Below, in pieces: positions 16,996 through 24,842 of a stretch of DNA of 64,000 nt. The DNA lies in the NCBI GenBank assembly GCA_020348985.1, contig CP070761.1, positions 2,561,445 to 2,625,444 on the forward strand, read 5' to 3'. Position numbers and translations under genes: made by a program. How positions within the stretch are numbered: position 1 is the stretch's first letter; the number at the start of each line of letters is the position of its first letter. The notes under the pieces were generated by a model that worked only from the letters and a program-made list of their open reading frames with translations, searched no databases and had not been told where the DNA came from. This DNA is from Candidatus Thorarchaeota archaeon. GTDB lineage: Archaea; Asgardarchaeota; Thorarchaeia; Thorarchaeales; Thorarchaeaceae.

Positions 16996-17631
16996 TCATT
17001 CGATGACTTGCTTAATTGCTGAGAAAACCTCAAGAACGACAGTTTCCAGCGATTGAGTTGCATCTACGACTATGTATGTGCCATGATCTTGTTTGGACAT
17101 CTCTAAATATGCCAGACGAACACTGATTAGGCGCTCAATCTGCTCGAACTGCTCATTTCTATCGCCTTCGCGACCAAGTGCCCTCTCCAAGCCCACTTCT
17201 GCCGGCAAATCCAGGATGAATATTATGTCGGGCTCGGGAGCGCCGATTTCCTCTCGATTTCGCTCTAGTATCTCCTGCCAAGGAAGTCCTGTGCTTACTG
17301 TCTGGTATGCCCCGGTTGCAAAGAAGTATCGGTCCATCAGTACAACTTTGCCAGCCGCGAGAGCGGGCAGGATTCTATTAGCAACATTCCACTCGCGATC
17401 TCGGATGAACAGCTCCAGTTCTTCAGAAGGCGTTAGCTCGCCCTTAGGCGAACGGGCACGGATTTCTTTCCCCCACTTGCTCTCGTCTGTTGGTTCCCGG
17501 ATTCTGGTCACTTGATGACCATCTTGTGTGAGCATTTCTACTACTCGATTACAGACTGCTGTCTTGCCAGCACCATCCACTCCCTCTAGGACAAACAACC
17601 ATCCGTTGCGTTCAGCGCTCTCATGACTCAT
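16996..17631 (-). CDS. tmk: Thymidylate kinase
   Basis: This enzyme phosphorylates dTMP to dTDP. The 211-aa protein shows the P-loop FVLEGVDGAGKTAVC, the DR[YF] motif in VLMDRYFFATGAYQ, TRIREPTDE in the nucleotide-binding part, and DIIFILDLPAEVGLERALGR leading into the LID. I prefer ATG 17631; an upstream GTG at 17688 would add a basic, non-conserved 19-residue extension. It is divergent from the DUF4430/ECF operon and shares the 150-bp intergenic region holding the repeat array. Confidence 0.92.
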   Translation of the reverse strand: MSHESAERNGWLFVLEGVDGAGKTAVCNRVVEMLTQDGHQVTRIREPTDESKWGKEIRARSPKGELTPSEELELFIRDREWNVANRILPALAAGKVVLMDRYFFATGAYQTVSTGLPWQEILERNREEIGAPEPDIIFILDLPAEVGLERALGREGDRNEQFEQIERLISVRLAYLEMSKQDHGTYIVVDATQSLETVVLEVFSAIKQVIE

Positions 17632-17718
17632 AGAGTGTAATCGCCTGTGTCCTCGACGCGGCGTATTTGTTTTAGATGCTTTGGTCACATTTTCCGAGCA
17701 ACGCGTGCAAAGAGAACG

Positions 17719-17770
17719 TTTAAAGGGAGCTGTAGGTCAACATATCCTACAATAGGACAACCTATCCTAC
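17719..17770 (+). promoter_or_regulatory. Promoter with CCTA/TAGG half-site array (putative operator)
   Basis: A TATA-like TTTAAA (17719-17724) is followed by repeated half-sites: GTAGG at 17732-17736, TATCCTAC at 17743-17750, ATAGGA at 17752-17757 and TATCCTAC at 17763-17770. The two TATCCTAC copies are exactly 20 bp apart, about two helical turns. They form palindromes TCCTA-CAA-TAGGA and ATAGG-ACAA-CCTAT. The array overlies the expected transcript start (~17746), as an archaeal repressor site would. A Shine-Dalgarno-like GAGGGTGG follows at 17771. Confidence 0.6.
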
Positions 17771-17783
17771 GAGGGTGGCCGAA

Positions 17784-18311
17784 ATGAAGAGGAGATCTTT
17801 GTCCATCTTGCCAATTCTGATTGGTATCTGCCTAACTCTTCCGGCCCCAGGTACGGCTGTGCTAGAGGGGACAAATCATCTTTCTGCAGATGGAATCTCT
17901 TTGACAATCGATTTCGGCAACGAAACATCGATGTCTTTCCTTGATCTAAATGCAACCGACGTCCTAGAATTGATTCAATCTGTGACTGCAGTTGATGTCC
18001 TGTGGTATGGAGATCTGGCGTATGTCACAGGAATAGAAGGGATCTCCAACAGCGCATCTGAAGGCAAATGGTGGCAATACTGGGTGAACGACGAGCTTGC
18101 ATCAGTAGCCGCCAATAAATTCCTGTTGCAAGATGGAGACTCAGTGCTGTGGAGTCGTCAAGACTCGGCCGTGGGTGGGAATGCATCTCCGGATGTAACG
18201 ATGCAAACCGATACGAGCTTGGTTGCTGGAAGCGCCATTGTCGCAGTCGTAGGATTGTTGTTTCTTGGTATTCTATATGTCAAAGGATCTAGGAGTGTAA
18301 TGGCCAATTGA
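17784..18311 (+). CDS. Secreted DUF4430 (transcobalamin-like) protein
   Basis: This 175-aa protein has a signal peptide (about residues 1-25), a DUF4430-type domain ending in SEGKWWQYWVNDELASVAANKFLLQDGDSVLWS, and a C-terminal membrane span (AGSAIVAVVGLLFLGILYV) with a short basic tail. DUF4430 occurs in proteins related to the C-terminal domain of transcobalamin and often next to vitamin transporters. ATG 17784 has GAGGGTGG about five bases upstream and is preferred over GTG 17775. It is the first gene of a likely operon with 18308-19057, the ECF S component and the DUF4443 regulator; its stop overlaps the next start (TTGA). Confidence 0.75.
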   Translation: MKRRSLSILPILIGICLTLPAPGTAVLEGTNHLSADGISLTIDFGNETSMSFLDLNATDVLELIQSVTAVDVLWYGDLAYVTGIEGISNSASEGKWWQYWVNDELASVAANKFLLQDGDSVLWSRQDSAVGGNASPDVTMQTDTSLVAGSAIVAVVGLLFLGILYVKGSRSVMAN

Positions 18312-19057
18312 AGGGAAGACTTCTACTGGCAGTGTTGATCTGTCTAGGACTAGTGTGTTCTAATGCATCTGCGGCAATTGATGACTATAGTCCGCTGCTC
18401 ACATCCCCAAATGAGAATGTAATCCTGACGTGGAATGTGATAGAAACCCCGGACGTTCCGTTTTCGCTGTTTTGGGCAGGACAAGGCTTCTGGTTAGCTG
18501 AGGCCGGCAGCGAGATGAGCTTCGAGTTGCTGGAACTGCTTGATGATGATGTCGAAGGTATCCTAACAGTAGGCAACTTGACTGTGACAGCCAATAACTC
18601 GGAGATTGCACAAGACTTTGCGTTGGGGGTATGGGGTCTGACACAGTGGATGCCTGGATTGGTCGTCAAGGTTGGGGATGATAACCGAAACAATCTCAAT
18701 GCTACGGCGTACGCTGCAGCGGCCAGGTTGAGTGGCAACTATCTAAATGGTACAATGAATTCCCGCTATGAGGTTCTCACAGTTGGCGATTCAGCGTACG
18801 ATTGCATAGTCTTTGACTATGTGCAAGATCCACCGCTGTTCGGAGAGGCCCAGCAGACTCATCTTGCCTACGAAATAGAAACAGGAGTCCTTGTCCTCTG
18901 CAACACAAGCTATTCGTTCGGTACACCATACTCGCTTGTACTAGAGGTGTCTTCTCTTCCGAGTGCATCTCCCGATTTGTTGCTTCTTCTTCAGATTGCT
19001 ATCTCAGTCACTGGTGTTGTTATTGTTGTGACAATAATCGTCCTGAGAAGACGGTAA
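18308..19057 (+). CDS. Secreted, membrane-anchored protein of unknown function
   Basis: The 249-aa product has an N-terminal signal peptide (LLLAVLICLGLVCSNASA), a beta-rich external part with several N-x-S/T sites, and a C-terminal span (LLLLLQIAISVTGVVIVVTIIVL) ending in RRR. I do not recognise the domain. Its start TTG overlaps the stop of the DUF4430 gene, so the two are translationally coupled and probably work together at the cell surface, perhaps in substrate capture for the ECF transporter encoded next. Confidence 0.7.
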   Translation: MKGRLLLAVLICLGLVCSNASAAIDDYSPLLTSPNENVILTWNVIETPDVPFSLFWAGQGFWLAEAGSEMSFELLELLDDDVEGILTVGNLTVTANNSEIAQDFALGVWGLTQWMPGLVVKVGDDNRNNLNATAYAAAARLSGNYLNGTMNSRYEVLTVGDSAYDCIVFDYVQDPPLFGEAQQTHLAYEIETGVLVLCNTSYSFGTPYSLVLEVSSLPSASPDLLLLLQIAISVTGVVIVVTIIVLRRR

Positions 19058-19077
19058 TTGGAGTCGAGGAGATTCTG

Positions 19078-19677
19078 ATGAATCACGAGCGCCGGAGATC
19101 TGCAACTTACGGTGCAAGATGGGTGGCGATTGCATCAATAATGAGTGCGCTGGCCCTTGTAGGCAACTACTCGCTTGTGGCGGTACCCAATGTCGAGTTG
19201 GGGACAACTGTGCTCTTCATCACATCAACGAGCTTTGGACTTCCCATGGGTATTTGGTGCACACTCATTATGTCTGTAATCTTTGGAACTATCAATCCTT
19301 GGGGACCATTTGTGCCGCAGATTTGGATTACGCAGGTGATAGGTTGGGCATATGTGGCGGTAGCTGGCGGGCTTGTACGACGGATAGATAGGCCTGCTGG
19401 AACGACATACAGAGCTTCCCGCGACTTGTTCATCGTTGGGCTATTCGTGACCGCGATGTTTGATTCAATCTCGAACATTGGCTATTCACTGGCATTCTCT
19501 GTACCTTACTCTATCGCAATGATCGCGGGCTTGCCTTTCATGGCTGCACATGTGCTTTCAAACGGTGTGCTCTTTTCACTCGTCATTCCGAGAGTTGAGA
19601 GCATAATAGGAAAGGAGTTTGGACCGGCATTATGGAGTGGTACAGTAGAGAGACTTGAGGTGCTTGGCGAAGAGTAA
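19078..19677 (+). CDS. ECF transporter S component (vitamin-type)
   Basis: This 199-aa protein has about five to six hydrophobic spans and the S-component look: a short basic N terminus, ARWVAIASIMSALALVGNY in helix 1 (like the ARxxA region), then GTTVLFITSTSFGLPMGIW and a WGPFVPQIWITQVIGW segment. S components bind a vitamin and dock on EcfT/EcfA ATPases. Beside a DUF4430 gene, cobalamin is a reasonable guess, but the substrate is unproven. An ATPase of this class lies ~44 kb away at 63197-63952. The ATG start is 20 bp after the preceding gene. Confidence 0.72.
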   Translation: MNHERRRSATYGARWVAIASIMSALALVGNYSLVAVPNVELGTTVLFITSTSFGLPMGIWCTLIMSVIFGTINPWGPFVPQIWITQVIGWAYVAVAGGLVRRIDRPAGTTYRASRDLFIVGLFVTAMFDSISNIGYSLAFSVPYSIAMIAGLPFMAAHVLSNGVLFSLVIPRVESIIGKEFGPALWSGTVERLEVLGEE

Positions 19678-19716
19678 AAAGTGGAACGAAGAAAGAGAAG
19701 ACGGAGTTCGAAGTAG

Positions 19717-20358
19717 TTGGCACCTTGGAGAGATGAATTCATCAAACTAGTGGAGGCAGCGGATGGACGTGTATCCCCCTCCTTTAAACCCCATCATGCT
19801 GCTGTTGCTCTTCTAATGATCGGCCGACAGCAACCCATAGGCAGGTATGAGCTCTGCGAAAACCTATCAATCGGTGAAGGAAGCGCCAGGACTCTTCTCA
19901 AACGCCTCACTGAATCGCAGTATGTTACTGCAGACGGTAAGCAGGGACAACGCCTGACTGAGAAGGGCAGTCGTCTCTTCTTAAGCGTCTCTGAAGACAT
20001 ACCATTGGGTATGTCTTTGAACTTGAGGAGCCTTGTTGTCTACGAGCATGCATATGGAAACAGAGTCGTAGGCCGTGCTGACAAAGTAGCTGATGGGGTA
20101 AGGCAGAGAGATGAGGCAATAATCCAAGGCGGATATGGTGCAGCAGGAGCAACGACGCTTGTGCACAAGGACGGTGTGCTCGTCATTCCACCGGATGACT
20201 TCGAAGCACATCTTGCGAGTATGCGTGAGGCTACTCTGATTCTCGAGAGTCTAAGACCCGAAGACGATGATGTCATCGTGATTGGATCGGCCAATGATGG
20301 GAACCTAGCTAGAGAAGTCTCTATGGCAGCGGTGATGACCCTCTTCGAAGAGGATTGA
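19717..20358 (+). CDS. DUF4443 winged-helix protein, putative regulator
   Basis: The 213-aa protein begins with a winged helix (LMIGRQQPIGRYELCENLSIGEGSARTLLKRL...GQRLTEKGSRLF, about residues 25-90). It continues into a second domain with the GAAGATTLVHKDGVLVIPPDD pattern that recalls DUF4443 proteins. Such proteins are likely ligand-sensing transcription regulators. Being third after an ECF S component, it is a good candidate to bind the CCTA array at 17719-17770. The start is taken as TTG 19717 with GGAG ten bases upstream; no ATG is well placed. Confidence 0.7.
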   Translation: MAPWRDEFIKLVEAADGRVSPSFKPHHAAVALLMIGRQQPIGRYELCENLSIGEGSARTLLKRLTESQYVTADGKQGQRLTEKGSRLFLSVSEDIPLGMSLNLRSLVVYEHAYGNRVVGRADKVADGVRQRDEAIIQGGYGAAGATTLVHKDGVLVIPPDDFEAHLASMREATLILESLRPEDDDVIVIGSANDGNLAREVSMAAVMTLFEED

Positions 20359-20360
20359 AT

Positions 20361-21188
20361 ATGCAGATGGATTTGCTTGGCAACGTGCCTCAGATTGTGG
20401 TGGACATTCATGAGACCACGGGAAAACGAATGAATGCTTGCAAGCATTTGATGTCAATGCTAGAAAAAGAGGGCATCTCATACACGGTTGAAAAAATACC
20501 CATTGGAGACATTCTCGGACTTGATGGAGTCGCGATAGAGAGGAAGACTGTCAGTGATCTTGTGAATACGCTCAAAGGGAGCAGTGCAGGGGTTCCCAGA
20601 CTGACCAAGCAATTGCAAGCGCTTCTCCAATATGAAAAGCCGTACGTGCTAATCGAAGACATCCTGGCAATTAGACGGGATCCAATGAATAAGTGTGTGT
20701 ACATTCCGTTTTCATCTAAAAGAACAAAAGGAAAGCCCTACTTTGTTACCATGGAGAGGGCTAGCTACATTCATCCAAGTTCACTTGATGCCCTCGTAGA
20801 AAGCGTAGCCGAAATGGGTATCGAAGTCATCAAGGGCTTTAACGCGCTTCATTCCGCAGGGCTACTCTTCGGAATCTTGGTGGACAGGTCAGAGGCCGAC
20901 AAGAAGAAGGGCCAGAGGCTGCCTGTAATAAGGACACGCAAAGGTCTCGAGAGCCTTAACGATGAGCAGGAGTTCCTCATTGCGGGATTCCCAGGCATCA
21001 ATGTAGTAAGAGCGAAAGCACTTCTCGAAGAATTCGGTTCACCGTTCGAGGCAATAACAAGAGTTGATGAATGGACCAAAGTTCCCGGAATAGGACCCAA
21101 GACTGTGTCATCTGCAAAAAAGATGCTCTATGCTGGCTATGAGTCATCTGATTCAAAAGAGATAGATGATGAAATGAATGAGCAATAG
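20361..21188 (+). CDS. xpf: XPF/ERCC4-type structure-specific nuclease (short form)
   Basis: This 275-aa protein is the short archaeal XPF form, lacking the helicase half. An ERCC4 nuclease domain (residues 8-150) carries VDIHE, the GDILG strand and the signature IERKTVSDLVNTL (the GDxnERKx3D motif). A tandem helix-hairpin-helix DNA-binding region lies near residues 195-260 (AGFPGINVVRAKALLEEFGS and KVPGIGPKTVSSAKKML). It cuts branched DNA such as flaps and forks. ATG 20361 follows the DUF4443 stop by two bases; a TTG at 20355 is also in frame. It may be read from the operon but is functionally unrelated. Confidence 0.92.
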   Translation: MQMDLLGNVPQIVVDIHETTGKRMNACKHLMSMLEKEGISYTVEKIPIGDILGLDGVAIERKTVSDLVNTLKGSSAGVPRLTKQLQALLQYEKPYVLIEDILAIRRDPMNKCVYIPFSSKRTKGKPYFVTMERASYIHPSSLDALVESVAEMGIEVIKGFNALHSAGLLFGILVDRSEADKKKGQRLPVIRTRKGLESLNDEQEFLIAGFPGINVVRAKALLEEFGSPFEAITRVDEWTKVPGIGPKTVSSAKKMLYAGYESSDSKEIDDEMNEQ

Positions 21189-21216
21189 GACCCTTTTCTA
21201 TTAGATAGATATTAGA

Positions 21217-21244
21217 TATATTTATGCTCATAGAATAGTATATA
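21217..21244 (+). promoter_or_regulatory. TATA boxes upstream of ino1
   Basis: Two AT boxes, ATATATTTATG near 21217-21227 and GTATATATGG near 21237-21246, precede the Ino1 start at 21284. They would give leaders of about 40 and 15 nt. The stretch 21189-21283 contains nothing else. Confidence 0.45.
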
Positions 21245-21283
21245 TGGAATCCTGCTTGGACAGATTTCGTTGATGGTGATAAC

Positions 21284-22369
21284 ATGGGCGAAGTTCGTAT
21301 AGCAGTTGCAGGACTTGGCAATTGTGCTTCAGCACTAGTGCAGGGAGTACACTACTATCGCAATGCAAAGGCTGACGAAGAAATCCCTGGTCTAATGCAC
21401 GTCGATTTTGGGGGCTACTTCCCGAGAGACCTGAAGTTCGTCGCTGCTTTTGAGGCAAACAGGAAGAAGGTCGGACTTGATATTGCTGATGCGATCTGGA
21501 TAGAGCCCAATTGCTGCCTTAGATTTGCACCTGATGTGCCGAAAATCGGTGTGAAGGTAGTTGCAGGACCCATCTCTGACGGTGTGGCCCCACACATGAA
21601 AGAGTCCTTCTTTGCTCATAACGAGGACGTAGACCTATCCTTCGTGACGGAGGAATTGAAGAAGAGCAAGGCTGACGTGTTGGTGAACTACTTGCCAGTG
21701 GGTAGTGCTGATGGCTCCAGAATGTACGCTCAGGCAGCATTAGAAGCCGGTGTTGCATTTGTCAATGCTATACCTGAATTCATAGTGTCAGATCCAGATA
21801 GCCCAATAGGTAAAGAGTTCGAGAAGCAAGGAATTCCTATGGCCGGGGATGACATCAAGAGTCAGCTCGGTGCAACTATTCTGCACAGAGTCTTGGCCCA
21901 GCTTTTCGACAAGCGAGGTCTGATTCTTCAGAACACATATCAGCTTAACATCGGTGGAAACACCGATTTCGAGAATATGCAGGTGGAGAACCGCCTTTCA
22001 TCGAAGAGAATAAGCAAGACTGAAGCAGTCACAAGCTGTGTTGACTACGAGCTTCCTACCAAGATAGGGCCAAGCGATTATGTGCCATTTCTAGAAGACA
22101 ACAAGATCTGCTACATCAGCATGAGATCCAGAGCGTTTGGCGACCTTCCTTTGAACTTGGACCTCAAGCTGTCAGTCCAAGATTCGCCAAACAGTGCAGG
22201 GGTCATCATAGATGTCGTTAGAGCTGTGAAGATAGCACTCGATCGAGGAGTAGGTGGAGAGCTCTCCAGTATTAGCTCCTACAGCTTCAAACATCCAAGG
22301 TATCAGATTGACGACTTCGAGGCAAGAAAACACGTAGACGAGTTCATCGAAGGTAGGCGAGAACGCTAG
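21284..22369 (+). CDS. ino1: Myo-inositol-1-phosphate synthase
   Basis: The enzyme converts glucose-6-phosphate to inositol-1-phosphate using NAD. The 361-aa sequence has the N-terminal dinucleotide fold AVAGLGNCASALVQG, the family stretch VLVNYLPVGS, GIPMAGDDIKSQLGATILHRVL, and the region LNIGGNTDFENM...KRISKTEAVTS. Its length fits archaeal and actinobacterial forms. The product feeds archaetidylinositol synthesis, and a CDP-alcohol phosphotransferase that could use it lies at 33886-34587. Confidence 0.95.
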   Translation: MGEVRIAVAGLGNCASALVQGVHYYRNAKADEEIPGLMHVDFGGYFPRDLKFVAAFEANRKKVGLDIADAIWIEPNCCLRFAPDVPKIGVKVVAGPISDGVAPHMKESFFAHNEDVDLSFVTEELKKSKADVLVNYLPVGSADGSRMYAQAALEAGVAFVNAIPEFIVSDPDSPIGKEFEKQGIPMAGDDIKSQLGATILHRVLAQLFDKRGLILQNTYQLNIGGNTDFENMQVENRLSSKRISKTEAVTSCVDYELPTKIGPSDYVPFLEDNKICYISMRSRAFGDLPLNLDLKLSVQDSPNSAGVIIDVVRAVKIALDRGVGGELSSISSYSFKHPRYQIDDFEARKHVDEFIEGRRER

Positions 22370-22431
22370 TCTTGTGTGCTCCAAGTCGGGGTTCAGTGCT
22401 AGTTTGATTCCATTTGCAGATTCAAGCGCAA

Positions 22432-23001
22432 CTAAATCGTGGTCTTAGCAAGCTCTTGGAATGCCTCTTCTACGTTCTGACCGGTCAGAGCACTTGTCTC
22501 CAGATAGCCGTTGAGACCATTCTCTTCGACAAACTGCTTGCCCTCCTCCGTCGAAATGACTCGTTCACCCTCGAGATCCACTTTGTTTGCCAAGAGTATA
22601 ATGGGAATCCGTTCGTTCAGCGCATCTTCAGTTTCGGTGATCCACTTCGGCAATTCGATGAATGTGCTCTTCCGAGTGGTATCAAACACAAGCAGGGCAC
22701 CCTTGGATCCACGGTAGTACGCGGCTCTGATGAAGTCGAATCGTTCTTGTCCAGCAAGATCCCAGACGAGAAGCTTGACAACAACATCTTTACCGTTGTT
22801 CTTCTCTACTAAAACGGTCTTGACGGCGAACTGTGATCCAATCGTGACTATGTATTGCTCTGAGAACTTGTTCGTCAGGAACCGATTGACGATGGCAGTC
22901 TTTCCGCTTCCACCGGCGCCTATCATTACCACTTTGCGCATGAAATCGAATTCCGACACGTTCTCCCAAACCTCAATCATTGATTCAAATACTTGCAGCA
23001 T
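22432..23001 (-). CDS. Rab/Ras-like small GTPase
   Basis: The 189-aa GTPase has complete motifs: G1 GAGGSGKT (28-35), switch I Thr53 (VTIGSQF), WDLAGQERFDF (80-90) with the catalytic Gln, NKVD (139-142) and ETSALTG (168-174). The WDLAGQERF and YRGSKGALLVFD pattern is of Rab type. There is no C-terminal cysteine for prenylation. Possible starts are ATG 23001, 22980 and 22941; the last would begin MRKVVMIGAGG. A TATA-like TAAATAG (minus strand) near 23058 favours a start at 23001 or 22980. The gene stands alone, divergent from the small ribbon-helix-helix gene. Confidence 0.88.
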   Translation of the reverse strand: MLQVFESMIEVWENVSEFDFMRKVVMIGAGGSGKTAIVNRFLTNKFSEQYIVTIGSQFAVKTVLVEKNNGKDVVVKLLVWDLAGQERFDFIRAAYYRGSKGALLVFDTTRKSTFIELPKWITETEDALNERIPIILLANKVDLEGERVISTEEGKQFVEENGLNGYLETSALTGQNVEEAFQELAKTTI

Positions 23002-23233
23002 ACAAGCTTTGGCTGGCCTTGTTGAAGGAGCTTGCTCTCGCTGAGTTGGCCGTGATGCTATTTAGTCTTTATTGGATTGCCCTTCTGGTTGTTGTCGGCC
23101 CTAGAGACTAGAAGCGCGACCAATAATGAGAAAACTTTCGTTGGAAGGCGCGGTATCGAGAGTATAATCCATTCATCTCGAAGGGGTTATATCAATCACA
23201 GAGAGCTGACAACTGCCGGGAGAACGTGCTGAC

Positions 23234-23413
23234 ATGCGACTGATTACTGTTAAGATGAGCGACATCTATGTGAATGGTCTTGACAAGCTAGTTGAGAGTG
23301 GCATGTACCCCTCGAGATCCGAAGCCATCAGGGTTGCGATTCGAGACCTTCTTCGAAGAGAGCTTTGGATTGATGGAGTACCAGTAATCGAAGAGTCCAA
23401 TCCAAATAGGTAG
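23234..23413 (+). CDS. Small ribbon-helix-helix (CopG-type) protein, 59 aa
   Basis: This short gene starts MRLITVKMSDIYVNGLDKL and continues ESGMYPSRSEAIRVAIRDLLRREL. The beta strand (LITVKMS), helix, the turn GMYPSRSEAIRVAIR, and second helix are those of CopG/NikR-like RHH DNA-binding domains. The tail VIEESNPNR is short, with no effector domain. A TATA-like TTATATC lies near 23185-23191. It precedes the permease and ATPase pair (23524-24747), and might regulate it. A 28-codon frame (23419-23505) follows but is not convincing. Confidence 0.75.
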   Translation: MRLITVKMSDIYVNGLDKLVESGMYPSRSEAIRVAIRDLLRRELWIDGVPVIEESNPNR

Positions 23414-23523
23414 AATTCATGAGTCCAATCATCATCGGAATTGACCCAACTCGTACCAACAACATCTTTAGGGAATGTTCAATCAGGGGATGTCATCACG
23501 CCTAGTGCTAAGAGGTTCCAGAC

Positions 23524-24054
23524 ATGAATTGGAGGATTCTTTTCAAAAGCATCAAGTTCGCATTTCGCGCCAGGAAACGAGTCATAGTGTTCATAGTGAT
23601 CTATTCGATACTTCTTCTTGTTGTTGGGCGGGGCTTGACTAACGCCGCTGCCAGCCCGGGAGCTGAAGTACCCTGGCTATTGATGGCGTTCGTTGTTTCG
23701 ACGCTTTATGCAGTTCTGATAAGTCAGTTTAGAAGAACGGACATAGCCATCCTCAAATGCGTGTCTTGGGGAAACTCAGAGATACTTTTACTCTTGATTG
23801 GTGAGGTCGTGTTAGTTTCACTTTCTGCTTTCCTGGTGGTGTTTCAGATTAGTGTTGAAATACTTGGTTTCGCAACCTATTTCGCGATTCAGGATGCTGC
23901 GTTCATAACTGGACTGCAAGAACTGATTGCATTGCCCGCAGGACCCCTGTTCACTAGCATGTTCTACATCGTGATTCTGCAGCTTCCTGGTCTGGCATTA
24001 GCTCAGTTCAGAGCTATGAAGATACCACCAATGAGAGCACTACGGGAGGAGTAA
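23524..24054 (+). CDS. Small FtsX/MacB-like ABC permease
   Basis: The 176-aa protein has four membrane spans: the first near residues 20-36, then WLLMAFVVSTLYAVLIS, LLLIGEVVLVSLSAFLVV, and one near 145-160. It ends AQFRAMKIPPMRALREE, the cytoplasmic PxxALR motif of FtsX/MacB permeases. It lacks the large extracytoplasmic domain that usually lies between spans 1 and 2, so it is a minimal or half-size permease. The ATPase at 24058 follows by 3 bp and is clearly its partner. Confidence 0.78.
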   Translation: MNWRILFKSIKFAFRARKRVIVFIVIYSILLLVVGRGLTNAAASPGAEVPWLLMAFVVSTLYAVLISQFRRTDIAILKCVSWGNSEILLLLIGEVVLVSLSAFLVVFQISVEILGFATYFAIQDAAFITGLQELIALPAGPLFTSMFYIVILQLPGLALAQFRAMKIPPMRALREE

Positions 24055-24057
24055 AGC

Positions 24058-24747
24058 ATGCCTAATCCGATAATCCAAGTTCAGGAAGTCAACAAAGAGT
24101 ATGGTAGAGGCAAGAACACTGTTGCCGCTCTTAAAGACATAAACATCGAGATTCAGCCAGGCGATTTTGTCGCGGTGTTGGGTCCGTCAGGATGTGGGAA
24201 GAGCACTCTGCTACACGTGATGGCCGGACTCGAACAACCAACAACGGGAAGAATTCTCCTTGACGGAGTTGATGTGACGCTCATCACAGAGAGAGACCTT
24301 CCGAAAGTTAGGGCGCAGAAGATTGGTTTTGTGTTTCAGGCCTTTCTCCTCATAGAGGACTTGACTGCTTTCGAAAACGTTGAATCTGTATTGTGGCCCA
24401 GTGAAGAGCTTACCAAGCAAAAACAGGAAGAGATGGCTCTCGAGGTTCTAAGAGAAGTAGATATGCTCGAGAGACGGGATCACTTTCCACGACAGATGAG
24501 CGGTGGAGAGCAACAGAGAGTAGCGATTGCGAGAGCCTTGGTCAACAGCCCACCGATTCTGTTCTGTGACGAGCCAACAGGGAATCTAGATTCCAAGTCT
24601 GGAGAAGGCGTAATGAAGATAATCGCGAAACTAAACAAGGAACGAAAGATGACTGTCGTACTAGTCACACATAACGAAGAGCTCAGTCGCTATGCGCGTC
24701 GCACTCTCCGAATGCACGATGGTGATATAAAATCCGATAGGTCATGA
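24058..24747 (+). CDS. ABC transporter ATPase (MacB/LolD type)
   Basis: The 229-aa ATPase has Walker A GPSGCGKSTLLHVM, Q-loop FVFQAFLLIEDLTAFENV, signature [15 protein letters not shown], Walker B PILFCDEPTGNLDS, and the H-loop VVLVTHNEEL. The LDS after DEPTGN and the length are those of the MacB/LolD export group, not of nutrient importers. It forms a complex with the adjacent minimal permease. The substrate is unknown. Confidence 0.93.
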   Translation: MPNPIIQVQEVNKEYGRGKNTVAALKDINIEIQPGDFVAVLGPSGCGKSTLLHVMAGLEQPTTGRILLDGVDVTLITERDLPKVRAQKIGFVFQAFLLIEDLTAFENVESVLWPSEELTKQKQEEMALEVLREVDMLERRDHFPRQMSGGEQQRVAIARALVNSPPILFCDEPTGNLDSKSGEGVMKIIAKLNKERKMTVVLVTHNEELSRYARRTLRMHDGDIKSDRS

Positions 24748-24842
24748 CTCTCCCGAGTAAGCTCGCCCAATGTACTTTTGTTCCAAAGGTTTAGAAGTGC
24801 CTAGAGCCTGACCTATGCATCCTTCATGGATGGCGCGTACAT

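Noticed and set aside
17719-17770. Cobalamin riboswitch or CRISPR-like repeat at the ECF operon
   Set aside because: Half-sites are 5-8 bp and lie at the promoter and start site, as expected for a protein operator; there are no spacers or riboswitch core.
23419-23505. 28-codon frame after the ribbon-helix-helix gene
   Set aside because: Too short, with no binding site or recognisable pattern.
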